Assembly (NCBI RefSeq): GCF_026109735.1
Contig: NZ_CP069620.1
Location: forward strand, 1-64,000
From: Salinimicrobium tongyeongense
GTDB taxonomy: Bacteria; Bacteroidota; Bacteroidia; Flavobacteriales; Flavobacteriaceae
Reading direction: 5' to 3'
Length of the DNA: 64,000 bases
Part shown: positions 45,564 through 54,630 of the stretch, piece after piece
Numbering within the stretch: the stretch's first letter is position 1
Layout: each line of letters opens with the position of its first letter
Notes under the pieces: model-generated
What the model was told of the DNA's origin: nothing
What the model saw: the letters and a program-made list of their open reading frames with translations, nothing else
Database searches by the model: none
Program-made: the position numbers and the translations under genes

Positions 45564-47029
45564 AAAAAGACTTTAGGAATTTCATCTGCCGTTACTCCCC
45601 AAATTACGGGTAATAAAAAGTAGATGATAAGAGTGATGATCAGAATAGACAACAGGTTCATCCAAATACCTGCCTTTGCCATGTCTTTTATGTTTAGGTG
45701 TCCCGACCCAAAGACCACTGCATTGGGAGGTGTAGCCACGGGCAACATAAAAGCGCATGATGCAGCTAAAGTGGCCGCTACAAGTAAAAAGTAAGGGTGA
45801 ATATGCATTGCAAGCGCCATGGGAGCTAAAATGGGCAGTAGCATGGCGGTGGTTGCAAGGTTAGAAGTGACTTCGGTAAGAAAATTCACGGCCGTTACAA
45901 GTACCAGTACCAAAAGGATGAGAGGCAGGTTCTCAAGGCTGCTAAGCTGCCCTCCAATCCACACGGCTAGGCCGGTTTCCTCGAAAGCTTTTGCCAAAGC
46001 CATTCCTCCTCCAAAGAGAATGATGATCCCCCACGGAATTTTCACCGCATCTTCCCATACTAAAAGTCGGCCCTTATCTTTACCCGACGGCAGCATGAAG
46101 AGCACTATCCCGGCAAAAATGGCAATAATGGTGTCATCTATAAACGGGATTACAGGCTGTAATAAAAACGATCGGGTGATCCAGCCTAAAGCCGTGAGTA
46201 TAAAAACAGCGAGCACCATTTTTTCCTGTCGGCTCATGGCTCCCAGTTCCTTCAGCAGTTTTGAAATCTCGGCTCTTCCTCCGGGGAGTTTCATGCCTTT
46301 TAGGTCAAAGGCAAATGTGGTGAGGTATTTCCAGGTGAGCGCCAGCAGCATTATGGAAATAGGCAACCCGAGTTTTATCCATTGGTAAAAGCTGATCTCA
46401 ATTCCGTAGAATTTTTGAACCACCCCGGCCAGCACCAGGTTAGGCGGGGTTCCAATTAAAGTGGCAATTCCCCCAATAGAAGCGCTGTAAGCAATAGACA
46501 GCATGAGCGCCTTTCCAAAAATGGCTTTTTCATTGCGCTCTGTTTGTGGGTCATCCCATAACTGGGCAATGATCGCAGCCCCAATGGGCAGCATCATTAC
46601 GGAAGTAGCCGTGTTGGAGATCCACATAGACAAAAAAGCCGTGGCTATCATAAATCCGAGGATGATCAGCTTTAAATTGGTACCAATAAGGCTTATAATG
46701 CTAAGGGCAATTCTTCGGTGCAGCTCCCACTTTTCAATCGCAATGGCAAGGAGAAAGCCTCCCAGGTAAAGAAAGACAAATTTATCTCCATAAGCCGCTG
46801 TGGTTGCACCAATAGATAAAGCTCCCGTAAGTGGGAACAGCACAATGGGCAGTAAGGCAGTAACTGCGATAGGCACCACTTCGCTCACCCACCAGAGTGC
46901 CATCCAGATGGTGACACACAACACCTCCCAGGCCAAGGGCGGCATAGATTGCGGGGGTGCTATTGCCTGTAGGGACAAATAAATTGCCGGCCCCAGGAAA
47001 AGCATGATCTTTTTAAAAGAGATCTTCAT
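45560..47029 (-). CDS. SLC13/DASS-family sodium:anion symporter
   Basis: The 489-residue inner-membrane protein has about eleven helices and the two DASS signatures: SNTATSVMMLPIGAAI near 132 and its repeat LTEVTSNLATTAMLLPIL near 374. SIGGIATLIGTPPNLVLAG near 180 and VATPPNAVVFGSG near 437 complete the substrate site. Family members import dicarboxylates or sulfate with Na+. A C4-dicarboxylate substrate is most likely but cannot be decided from sequence. Confidence 0.92.
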   Translation of the reverse strand: MKISFKKIMLFLGPAIYLSLQAIAPPQSMPPLAWEVLCVTIWMALWWVSEVVPIAVTALLPIVLFPLTGALSIGATTAAYGDKFVFLYLGGFLLAIAIEKWELHRRIALSIISLIGTNLKLIILGFMIATAFLSMWISNTATSVMMLPIGAAIIAQLWDDPQTERNEKAIFGKALMLSIAYSASIGGIATLIGTPPNLVLAGVVQKFYGIEISFYQWIKLGLPISIMLLALTWKYLTTFAFDLKGMKLPGGRAEISKLLKELGAMSRQEKMVLAVFILTALGWITRSFLLQPVIPFIDDTIIAIFAGIVLFMLPSGKDKGRLLVWEDAVKIPWGIIILFGGGMALAKAFEETGLAVWIGGQLSSLENLPLILLVLVLVTAVNFLTEVTSNLATTAMLLPILAPMALAMHIHPYFLLVAATLAASCAFMLPVATPPNAVVFGSGHLNIKDMAKAGIWMNLLSILIITLIIYFLLPVIWGVTADEIPKVFF

Positions 47030-47285
47030 TTTAGATAAGCATTAATCTCAGGCAGAAAATACAGGCACAACCCCAACCTTCAGCACAATTCCTGCCAGCC
47101 TTCCGCTACTTTAAATTTATGAATTAAGGAGCAAAAATACTTCAGTAAAAGGCTATTTTTCAGCAATTAAGCTACGGAAAAATTTGAATTGCGATATTAA
47201 AATTCATTTTTCAACTGAAGCTCAGCATCCCGCAAATATTTGCTTCTGAAATCCATGAAACCAGAAGGGTAAAAAGTGCCGGTTA

Positions 47286-47329
47286 CTGACAGTGGTCATA
47301 AAAAAGAGACTATAGTGTCCTTATTTTTG
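47286..47329 (+). promoter_or_regulatory. rrf2-nadAB promoter with Crp/Fnr-type operator
   Basis: A perfect -7 box TATTTTTG (47322-47329) is preceded by the dyad CTGAC-N4-GTCAT (47286-47299). The centre at 47292.5 is 36.5 bp from the end of the -7 box, the same as at the dioxygenase, tauE and 599-residue-protein promoters. Confidence 0.68.
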
Positions 47330-47332
47330 TTA

Positions 47333-47349
47333 CCTAAACTGAAATTAGG
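47333..47349 (+). promoter_or_regulatory. Candidate Rrf2 operator over the rrf2 transcript start
   Basis: CCTAA (47333-47337) and TTAGG (47345-47349) form a dyad just after the -7 box and directly before the rrf2 ATG at 47354. An autorepressor bound here would block the transcript start. This is inferred from position; the half-sites are short. Confidence 0.5.
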
Positions 47350-47353
47350 AACC

Positions 47354-47788
47354 ATGTTTTCAAAAGCCTGCGAGTATGCCATAAGGGCAACTATCTTTAT
47401 TGCTTCAGAATCTGAGAAAGGGAGAAGGTCAAGCCTCAAAGACATTGCACGGGAGATTGATTCCCCCGAAGCTTTTACGGCAAAAACCCTTCAGAAGTTA
47501 TCGCGCAGCGGCATCATCATTTCCACAAAAGGAGCCCATGGCGGTTTCCAGGTGGAAAAAGAAAAACTTGCAAGCATCAAAGTTTCCCAAATCGTGCTGG
47601 CTATAGATGGAGACAAAGTCTATACCCGCTGCAGCCTTGGGCTGCACAACTGCAGCGAAGACCACCCCTGCCCTTTTCACTCCCGTTTTAAGCCTGTGCG
47701 CAACAGCCTGAAGGAAGTCGTGGAAAAAACAAGCCTGCAGGATCTCACTACCGGACTGGTTTCGGGAGATACTTTTTTGAAAATTTGA
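47354..47788 (+). CDS. Rrf2-family iron-sulfur transcriptional regulator
   Basis: From MFSKACEYAIRA the protein has 144 residues. It has a winged helix (about 1-70, SGIIISTKGAHGGFQV in the wing) and the cluster-binding region with Cys93, Cys100 and Cys106 (RCSLGLHNC...HPCPFH), the pattern of NsrR/IscR-like members that hold a [2Fe-2S] or [4Fe-4S] cluster. It probably senses NO, iron-sulfur status or redox. It sits 18 bases before nadA. A longer frame from 47276 would overlap the promoter and was rejected. Confidence 0.9.
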   Translation: MFSKACEYAIRATIFIASESEKGRRSSLKDIAREIDSPEAFTAKTLQKLSRSGIIISTKGAHGGFQVEKEKLASIKVSQIVLAIDGDKVYTRCSLGLHNCSEDHPCPFHSRFKPVRNSLKEVVEKTSLQDLTTGLVSGDTFLKI

Positions 47789-47806
47789 ATCCCCAGATGA
47801 TAATTT

Positions 47807-48754
47807 ATGACAGTAAGCACACCGCCTGAATTTACGTTACAAGAGGAACTGGCTCAACTAAAAAAAGAAAAGAATGCGGTAATCCTGGCACACTACTACC
47901 AGGAACCCGAAATACAGGAAGTTGCTGATTTTATTGGCGACTCACTCGAACTGGCAAAGAAAGCGGCTGAAACACCGGCCGATATCATCGTGTTTGCCGG
48001 GGTACATTTTATGGCTGAGACCGCAAAGATCCTGAACCCCTCAAAAAAGGTACTTTTACCCGACCTTAATGCCGGCTGCTCCCTTGCCGATAGTTGCCCG
48101 CCAAAAGCCTTCAGGGAATTGAAAAAGCAATATCCAGATCATGTAGTGGTGACCTACATTAACTGCTCGGCCGAAATAAAAACCCTTAGCGATATTGTTT
48201 GCACCTCTTCAAATGCCGAAAAGGTGATCAACTCCATTCCGCCCGAAAAGCCCATCATATTTGCGCCCGACAAGAACCTGGGAAAATACCTTATGCAGAA
48301 GACCGGCCGAAAAATGCTGCTGTGGGATGGTGCCTGCATAGTTCACGAAGCCTTTTCGCTTGATAAATTGCTGGAATTGTACGGGCAGCATCCTTCGGCA
48401 AAGATCATAGCGCACCCCGAATCTGAAGATCACATCTTAAAAGTGGCAAATTACATAGGCTCTACCTCGGGCATGCTCAACTTTGTTAAGAATACCGAAC
48501 ACGACACTTTTATCGTAGCCACCGAAGCCGGGATACTTCACCAAATGCAAAAAGATGTTCCCTGGAAAACGCTTATCCCGGCTCCTGCCAAAGAAGACAA
48601 CACCTGCGCCTGCAGCGAATGTGCATTTATGAAAATGAACACCCTAGAAAAGCTTTACAACTGCCTCGCAGAAGAAACCCCCGAAATAACACTTTCTCAA
48701 GACCTTATGAAAAAGGCCCTGCGGCCCATTGAACGCATGTTAGAACTTTCTTAG
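47807..48754 (+). CDS. nadA: Quinolinate synthase
   Basis: NadA condenses iminoaspartate and dihydroxyacetone phosphate to quinolinate for NAD synthesis, using an oxygen-sensitive [4Fe-4S] cluster. The 315-residue protein has [20 protein letters not shown] near residue 28, [10 protein letters not shown] near 66, and cluster cysteines in [11 protein letters not shown] and in the C-terminal [13 protein letters not shown]. The stop abuts the nadB ATG with no gap, so the two are coupled. The Rrf2 regulator directly upstream suggests that cluster status controls the operon. Confidence 0.96.
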   Translation: MTVSTPPEFTLQEELAQLKKEKNAVILAHYYQEPEIQEVADFIGDSLELAKKAAETPADIIVFAGVHFMAETAKILNPSKKVLLPDLNAGCSLADSCPPKAFRELKKQYPDHVVVTYINCSAEIKTLSDIVCTSSNAEKVINSIPPEKPIIFAPDKNLGKYLMQKTGRKMLLWDGACIVHEAFSLDKLLELYGQHPSAKIIAHPESEDHILKVANYIGSTSGMLNFVKNTEHDTFIVATEAGILHQMQKDVPWKTLIPAPAKEDNTCACSECAFMKMNTLEKLYNCLAEETPEITLSQDLMKKALRPIERMLELS

Positions 48755-50284
48755 ATGACAACAGATGTACTGGTAATAGGATCGGGAGTGGCAGGCTTGA
48801 GCTTTGCCATAAAAATTGCAGAAGCCCGGCCAAGCGTTCGGGTTGCTGTTATTTCCAAAGAAAATATGCAGGTCTCCAACACCGCCCAGGCCCAGGGCGG
48901 CATTGCCGTGGTCTTAGACCGCGTGCAGGACAGTTTTGAGCTGCACGTGCAGGACACCATTGAAGCCGGGCGCAGACTCAATGATGCTGAAGTGGTTAAA
49001 ATGGTGGTATCTCAGGCCCCCGAAAGACTTCTGGAACTCATGGCCTGGGGCACTTCTTTTGACTCCGGAAAGAACGGAATTCTCGAGCTGGGGCTGGAGG
49101 GCGGCCATTCCCGCCGCCGGATTGTGCACCATCGCGACCTTACCGGGTTTGAAATTCAGCGCAAGCTGATCTCTCATGCAAAATCGCTCCCCAATATCCA
49201 CTTTTACGACCACTATTTTGTGGTAGACCTCCTGCTGAATGCCGAAAAAGACAGGTGTATGGGGATCTATGCATTGAATAAAATAACTTCAGAAAAAACC
49301 AGGATCACCTCAAAAATCACATTTTTGGCAAGCGGGGGTTGCGGGATGGTCTTTGGCAATACTACTAACCCAACTGTCGCCACGGGTGATGGCGTGGCAA
49401 TGGCCTGGCGTGCCGGGGCGGCAGTAAAGAACATGAATTACATACAGTTTCACCCCACGGCCCTGTACGAAGCAGGTAAACACCCGCTTTTCCTTATTTC
49501 TGAAGCGGTTCGGGGTTTTGGAGCTTACGTGGTGAACCACAAAGGCAATAGGTTTCTCTATAAAACCGATTCGCGCGGAGAGCTCGCCACCCGCGATATA
49601 GTCTCTGAGGCCATAGTGAAAGAACTAAAAAATTCGGGAGAGAAACACGCATTCCTTGATTGCCGCCACCTCGACCAGGAAAAGTTTGCAGCCAAATTTC
49701 CCACTATAGTTTCCTACTGTAGCTCGATTGGGATCAACCTGGCCACAGAGCTTATCCCCATTGTACCCGCAGCCCATTACCAGTGCGGGGGCATTGAGGT
49801 AGACCGGCAGGCAAAGACTTCGGTGAAGCAGCTCTACGCCTCGGGAGAGTGCGTTCATACCGGTCTCCACGGTGCTAACCGGCTGGCATCAAATTCGCTG
49901 CTCGAGGCCCTCGTGTATTCACATGAAGCCTATAAAACCGTGACGCACGAACTGGACCTTCTCCCTGCTCCCCGGCATTTTGAGGAGATTTCGGAAGAGA
50001 CCTCTTCGGAAGAAGCAGATGATGAGATCATTGCCAGCCTTAGGCAGCGGCTAAACGAGATTATGGATTATGACCTCCTGCATTCGGCGCCAAAAATGGC
50101 AAAATTAGAAGCCCTTGAAAAACTTCGGAATATGCAGGACATGCTGGAAAACTACCGGCCTTTCAATTTAGGCACAGTGGCCTTTTACGAACTTAGAAAT
50201 ATGGTGCAGATCGCCGTATTAATCCTGAATGATGCCATAGATCATTACCTCTCAAAAAAGGGAATTTCTGAAGGCATTTTTTAG
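48755..50284 (+). CDS. nadB: L-aspartate oxidase
   Basis: NadB oxidises L-aspartate to iminoaspartate with FAD and hands it to NadA. The 509-residue flavoprotein has the dinucleotide motif VLVIGSGVAGLSFAIKIAE at its start, NTAQAQGGIAVVLD near 43, and the succinate-dehydrogenase-type active site HPTALYEAG near 231 and GLHGANRLASNSLLEAL near 370. It is the last gene of rrf2-nadA-nadB. Confidence 0.96.
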   Translation: MTTDVLVIGSGVAGLSFAIKIAEARPSVRVAVISKENMQVSNTAQAQGGIAVVLDRVQDSFELHVQDTIEAGRRLNDAEVVKMVVSQAPERLLELMAWGTSFDSGKNGILELGLEGGHSRRRIVHHRDLTGFEIQRKLISHAKSLPNIHFYDHYFVVDLLLNAEKDRCMGIYALNKITSEKTRITSKITFLASGGCGMVFGNTTNPTVATGDGVAMAWRAGAAVKNMNYIQFHPTALYEAGKHPLFLISEAVRGFGAYVVNHKGNRFLYKTDSRGELATRDIVSEAIVKELKNSGEKHAFLDCRHLDQEKFAAKFPTIVSYCSSIGINLATELIPIVPAAHYQCGGIEVDRQAKTSVKQLYASGECVHTGLHGANRLASNSLLEALVYSHEAYKTVTHELDLLPAPRHFEEISEETSSEEADDEIIASLRQRLNEIMDYDLLHSAPKMAKLEALEKLRNMQDMLENYRPFNLGTVAFYELRNMVQIAVLILNDAIDHYLSKKGISEGIF

Positions 50285-50342
50285 AAGACCCCTTCAGCTG
50301 AAACAGATTTTAGTATACTTGTAAAAAATCAGCACCTGTAAA

Positions 50343-51068
50343 ATGCCATTTGTAAGACGAAAAACAGCTTCTTCCATTAGAAAAGCTCACAGGTACCTTG
50401 GGATCTTTCTGGGAATCCAGTTTTTAATGTGGACCATTAGCGGAATGTACTTCAGCTGGACAGACATTGATGAGATTCACGGCGACCACTTCAGAAAAAC
50501 CCGTTTACAAAATCCTGCATTTTCGGGGCTCACAGGAATTTCTGAACTGGCTCCCAGCCTGAACATCAACTCCCTTCAGCTAAAAGATATAGCAGGAGAA
50601 CCTTATTACTGGGTCAACAATGAAAAACTAATCCACGCCCGAAGTGGAGCGCAAAAGCAGGAAGTTTCTGAAGAAGAAGCAGTAGAAATTGCTAGAAAAC
50701 ACATGCTCGACAGGATGAAGATCACTGGAATTGAAAAAATCACAAAAACCGGAGCTCATCATGAATACCGAGCTGGCCCCTTACCGGCTTACGTTATTTC
50801 ATACGCCGGGCAGGATGAGGTAAAAGCCTACATTTCGGCCGCTGATGGCAGTTTTAAATCGGTACGCCATAAAGACTGGCGTTGGTTTGATTTTTTGTGG
50901 ATGACCCACACGATGGATTACGACACCCGCGATAACTTTAACACGAATGTTTTACGCGCATTTTCCCTCCTGGGTTTAATCACCGTTTTAAGCGGTTTTC
51001 TTTTATGGTTCATTTCATCGACCAGCATGATGAAACTCTTTGGAAAGAAAACAAAAGTTCGCAAATAA
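50343..51068 (+). CDS. PepSY-domain membrane protein
   Basis: The 241-residue protein has an N-terminal membrane helix (about 18-37, GIFLGIQFLMWTISGMYFSW), an extracytoplasmic PepSY domain (about 100-165, with EEEAVEIARKHML), and a C-terminal helix (about 207-228). It is the short form of the PepSY-associated TM family that often accompanies siderophore receptors and iron reductases. The function here is unknown. A weak -7 box TATACTTG (50314-50321) lies upstream. Confidence 0.85.
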   Translation: MPFVRRKTASSIRKAHRYLGIFLGIQFLMWTISGMYFSWTDIDEIHGDHFRKTRLQNPAFSGLTGISELAPSLNINSLQLKDIAGEPYYWVNNEKLIHARSGAQKQEVSEEEAVEIARKHMLDRMKITGIEKITKTGAHHEYRAGPLPAYVISYAGQDEVKAYISAADGSFKSVRHKDWRWFDFLWMTHTMDYDTRDNFNTNVLRAFSLLGLITVLSGFLLWFISSTSMMKLFGKKTKVRK

Positions 51069-51164
51069 TAAAACGGCTTCTAAATTGAGAAACAGCTCCT
51101 TTTTGCTGCCAAGAAAAACTTCGGAAGAATTGGAATATACCCTAGCTTTTAAAAATTCCAAATA

Positions 51165-51458
51165 TCACTCCTTTTTTTTCTGAAAATATTTCCTGATATG
51201 CCTTTTCACATACAGGAACCTCCCAATACCAATCAACAGAATTACAGGTGCAATCACAAGAAGGAAAATTCCGAGGTCGAACATCTCCTGCAGGGCTTCT
51301 ACCCTTATAATTGCCACTCCCGAGCTCAACACCACGATAAAAGTCCTGAGGTACGCCAGGAAGGTGCGCTCATTGGCCATGCGGGTACGGTCTATTGCCA
51401 GCCAGTCACGGGTGATAAGATCTTCTTTAACCTGTACATTTTTCCGTGATGTCTTCAT
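51165..51458 (-). CDS. DUF202 small membrane protein
   Basis: The 97-residue inner-membrane protein has the DUF202 signature DRTRMANERTFLAYLRTFIVVLSSGVAII near residue 23 and a second helix near 63-80, with basic ends. Family members resemble the SPX-associated membrane domain of vacuolar polyphosphate and transport proteins; the bacterial role is unknown. Confidence 0.88.
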   Translation of the reverse strand: MKTSRKNVQVKEDLITRDWLAIDRTRMANERTFLAYLRTFIVVLSSGVAIIRVEALQEMFDLGIFLLVIAPVILLIGIGRFLYVKRHIRKYFQKKKE

Positions 51459-51590
51459 ATTGCCGAACTTTGGGATCGCTTCAGTAAAAACAGTTTTTAA
51501 GGGACTTCAAGAGTGGATTTCTGAAACCTGAAACCCATTGACCATAAAGGTAAACATTAAGCCTCTCAAAAAGGGTAATTTCAGCTTAAT

Positions 51591-52241
51591 TTAAGGAAGC
51601 ACATGAAGATAGATGGACATAAAATGGCAAAAACTTCCCAGCAAAACGCACACGTGAAAAATTGCGTGGTTGTAGTTTATCCTGCTAATGCTGTAGAGTA
51701 TTGCACCAACCGTGTATGCGAGTCCGCCGCCTAAAAGCCACCACAGGCCGGGCCCCGAAAGGTTTTCCATAAGGGGTTCAATGGCAAAAACGATCACCCA
51801 GCCCATACCAACGTAGAGCAAGGTAGAAAATATCTTAAAGCGGCCGGTGAAGAACAGCTTTAAGATTGTACCCAACAGGGCGATGGTCCACACCACGCCC
51901 AGGATGATCCAGCCTGTACGCCCCTGCAGCGTTACCAGGGCAAAAGGCGTGTAAGTGCCCGCGATAAGGATGAAAATTGCAATGTGGTCAAAGACTTTAA
52001 AAGTAAACCTTTTTCGAAGGTTTGTGGTGCTGTGATAAAGCGTGGAGGCCGAATAAAGCAGGATGAGCGAAGCCCCAAAAATGACAAAACTGAGGCACAA
52101 TTTCGCATCATCAAATTTGAGGGCTTTAAAGATTAACAGAAAAAGCCCCACCACACTTAAAACCAGTCCGGCGGCATGGGTAATTACGTTTAAAAACTCC
52201 TCCCGGGGAGCGTAAAATCTAATCTTTACAGGCTTTTTCAT
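51591..52241 (-). CDS. Hemolysin III / PAQR-family membrane protein
   Basis: The 216-residue protein has seven membrane helices and the family motifs REEFLNVITHAAGLVLS near 9, LYHSTTNLRKRFTFKVFDHIAIFILIAGTYTPFALV near 68, and the C-terminal NYNHAIFHVCVLLGSFCHF. The conserved His residues form the PAQR Zn site. Bacterial members are thought to take part in membrane-lipid homeostasis; the hemolysin name is historical. Confidence 0.92.
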   Translation of the reverse strand: MKKPVKIRFYAPREEFLNVITHAAGLVLSVVGLFLLIFKALKFDDAKLCLSFVIFGASLILLYSASTLYHSTTNLRKRFTFKVFDHIAIFILIAGTYTPFALVTLQGRTGWIILGVVWTIALLGTILKLFFTGRFKIFSTLLYVGMGWVIVFAIEPLMENLSGPGLWWLLGGGLAYTVGAILYSISRINYNHAIFHVCVLLGSFCHFMSIYLHVLP

Positions 52242-52463
52242 GGGGGTTCATTCTTCCGTAAAAATACGCCTATCTGCGAGCTTTTTCAAGCGCTTCCCGA
52301 TAACAATCGACAGAAATTTCTTTCGAGTATCAACACCCTTAGCAGTAAATTCTCGATGAAAAACAATTTTAAGCAGGTAACCGACTTAAAATGAAGAAAA
52401 AAACTTGCAGAATAATTTTTTTAGCTTAATTTAGCTTCCTCATTTTCAGACTACTTAGCGTCT

Positions 52464-52808
52464 ATGGATCTAATCACAACTCTAGTTGCTTTAGAAGTAA
52501 TTGCCTCTAAATTCCTACTTTCTTACATCGCATCCTTTTCATCGGCTACTTCTTATGAAGAGAACAACCCGCTACTTAGGTTCGTGTTTAGAAAGCTGAA
52601 AGTTGATGACGACCAGTGGATTTCCTTCTTTTGCACGGTACTTCTTGTCGGGGTTTCTTTGTACCTGCTCAGTTCGGTTTATACTGCGCCTGCTTATGCT
52701 GCAATGTTCATTCTGGCAGGCTTTTACACTACCGTACTCAACCTTGGCGCAGCCCACGGCAGTTATTTTCAAAAGACCAACTTTATTACCCGCAGATTAT
52801 TGAGGTAA
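52464..52808 (+). CDS. Small membrane protein resembling DUF5658
   Basis: The 114-residue protein has three predicted helices (about 4-24, 52-72 and 75-95). The pattern D-T at the start and the acidic EENPLLR after the first helix resemble DUF5658 proteins, but the match is from memory and weak. Its function is unknown. It is flanked by unrelated small genes and probably stands alone. Confidence 0.7.
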   Translation: MDLITTLVALEVIASKFLLSYIASFSSATSYEENNPLLRFVFRKLKVDDDQWISFFCTVLLVGVSLYLLSSVYTAPAYAAMFILAGFYTTVLNLGAAHGSYFQKTNFITRRLLR

Positions 52809-52982
52809 CTTTTGAAGGATTTTTCTTCGGAAAAATTTCCAATTATTTCAGCTGAAGATGTAAGCTTCAGAAATAAGGGCTGCCAAAAATGGCATTTTCA
52901 GCCGGAAGTTTTTCCGAAGAGAACCGCATCTAAAAGCTGAAATTCATCTTCCGAAGAAAAAGCACGCACAGCCTGAACCCTG

Positions 52983-53354
52983 TTATTTTGAAGCAGTTTT
53001 GTGGGCGGGATTAGCTTCAAAAGGTGGTTTTCTCGCGGTAAAAAGCCCTGCTCCTATCTCAAAAATTCCCAGCACCAAGAAAGGCCAGATGAGTTGATCT
53101 GAAAATCCAAAAAGCCAGGGAGAGACGGCCAGCAGCAAGCCGCCCAAAATATCAAGCACCAGGTGGGTTTTCATGGCCAGGATTTTGAGCAAGCCCAGTT
53201 CATAATCTGTGATAAGGCTGTAGAGAATCACTCCCGCGCCCAAAATGACGAGTAAAGTGGAAGCTGCCTCGGGAATTACCGGGTGTAACGGCAGCAATAT
53301 TAACAGGAGGCCCATAAGATAATCGAGGTAAGCGTGAACTTTTGTACTTAGCAT
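52983..53354 (-). CDS. SPW-repeat membrane protein
   Basis: The 123-residue inner-membrane protein has four helices in two repeats. The second repeat reads KTHLVLDILGGLLLAVSPWLFGF near residue 62, with the Ser-Pro-Trp that names the SPW family. The first repeat starts KVHAYLDYLMGLLL. The function of the family is not established. The gene stands alone. Confidence 0.8.
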   Translation of the reverse strand: MLSTKVHAYLDYLMGLLLILLPLHPVIPEAASTLLVILGAGVILYSLITDYELGLLKILAMKTHLVLDILGGLLLAVSPWLFGFSDQLIWPFLVLGIFEIGAGLFTARKPPFEANPAHKTASK

Positions 53355-53480
53355 AAGGTTCTGTTTTTTTTTGATTTACAACCTCAATTTCAGAAGTTTA
53401 TCTATAAAAAACTAATAACTTAACAGAACTTTGTAATGCTGAAAAAAGAATATTTTGAAGTAAAATTTTACATCCGAAGT

Positions 53481-53933
53481 TTATGAAAGCCAGAATTTAT
53501 CTTTCCAGGCTTCTTCAGAAAAAGAGATATTAGCGTGGTATTTTTTCAGGATTTCAAGATCATCTGCGTGAAGGTTTTGAGCAAGTTCTTTGTACAAAAC
53601 CCGCTCTTCAAACCTGATGTAGGTAGCCAGTTCTTCTTCCAGTAAATTGAGCACCCTTTCGTTATCACAATCGCAACTAAGCAGTTTATGGATGCGCCTG
53701 TGATTGGCCAGGGCTTTTTTAACGCGCACATTGTTGCCCAAAAGAGGGAAAATGTGCTGCTCTTCCAGTTCAAAATGAGGGTCTAGAAAATTAGTTTTAA
53801 ACCAGTTGGTATAAGTTCTTATCCGCTTTTTTGGAATATTGTTTCGCAGGCCAATCCTGATGTTTTCACAGAGCTGAAGTACCTGCCGGTGTTCTGCGGA
53901 CAAAGGCTCTAAAGCCGGGTATTTTGCTGCCAT
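53481..53933 (-). CDS. Hemerythrin-domain (HHE) protein, second of a tandem pair
   Basis: From MAAKYPALEPLSAEHRQ the protein has 150 residues and forms one four-helix bundle. The HHE metal ligands are seen as AEHRQ (near 12), HFELEEQHIFP (near 52), NHRRIHKLL (near 78) and RFEERVLYKE (near 110). It should bind a di-iron centre and react with oxygen or NO. Four bases separate it from its paralogue upstream. A longer frame would run into that gene. Confidence 0.88.
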   Translation of the reverse strand: MAAKYPALEPLSAEHRQVLQLCENIRIGLRNNIPKKRIRTYTNWFKTNFLDPHFELEEQHIFPLLGNNVRVKKALANHRRIHKLLSCDCDNERVLNLLEEELATYIRFEERVLYKELAQNLHADDLEILKKYHANISFSEEAWKDKFWLS

Positions 53934-53937
53934 CTTA

Positions 53938-54414
53938 TTATTTTTTGCGATTCCAGAAATGATCCTGCCAGTCATCGTCGGAAAAAGGCTGGGCGTGATG
54001 CTCTCTTTCAATTTCCTCAAATTGCCCTGGGCTTGCTATTTTTTGAACCTCATTGAACACCACGCGCTCTTCAAACCTTATATGTTTATCAAGCTCTTCT
54101 TCAATGAGGCTCAGCGATTTTAGAATATGGATTTTTTGATCAAAGAGCCTCCTCAACCTGCGGTGCTCGGCCAAAGCTCGTTTTACCAACAGGTCTTCAC
54201 TGCCTAACACCGGAAAAACGAACTTTTCTTCAGCTTCAAAATGCGGATACAGGTATTCGTTCTTAAACCAGTCGGTATAACTTTTCATGCGCCGGGGTTC
54301 AATATTTAGCTTTATTCCCTGCCGTATCTTCCAGGTGAGCAGCAGGCCGTGGTGGTGGTCGCGACTAAGGGGTTTGAGTGATTCGTGGCGTTTTATGGGT
54401 TTCTTTTTTTCCAT
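53938..54414 (-). CDS. Hemerythrin-domain (HHE) protein, first of a tandem pair
   Basis: The 158-residue protein has a basic N-terminus and the HHE ligands in SRDHHHGLLL (near 17), HFEAEEKFVFP (near 57), EHRRLRRLF (near 83) and RFEERVVFNE (near 112). It differs from its downstream paralogue in having three consecutive His residues in the first helix. Such proteins repair iron-sulfur centres or bind NO or O2. A dyad at 54523-54549 lies upstream. Confidence 0.88.
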   Translation of the reverse strand: MEKKKPIKRHESLKPLSRDHHHGLLLTWKIRQGIKLNIEPRRMKSYTDWFKNEYLYPHFEAEEKFVFPVLGSEDLLVKRALAEHRRLRRLFDQKIHILKSLSLIEEELDKHIRFEERVVFNEVQKIASPGQFEEIEREHHAQPFSDDDWQDHFWNRKK

Positions 54415-54522
54415 AGCTTGTGGTTGGGATAAAATTTATACTTAACTGAATCCTTCAGCATTATTTTGGCTGCTTCGGAAACTTTCAAATGTTTTTGAGC
54501 TTCAGAAATGAAGATCAAAATC

Positions 54523-54549
54523 TTAATTAGGACAAATATGTCCAATTAA
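54523..54549. promoter_or_regulatory. Operator-like dyad upstream of the hemerythrin pair
   Basis: GGACA (54530-54534) and TGTCC (54539-54543) flank AATA; AATT-rich arms (TTAATT and AATTAA) extend the symmetry on both sides, with one extra A on the left. It lies 109 bases before the first hemerythrin ATG. It looks like a site for an Rrf2- or NO-type repressor, but no regulator is assigned. Confidence 0.5.
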
Positions 54550-54630
54550 AAACAACTCACTTATGAGGCGGGTCATATTCAGCCTAATGCGTCTTAGCCT
54601 GAAGTATTTACAACAAGTAAAGTGAAAGTT

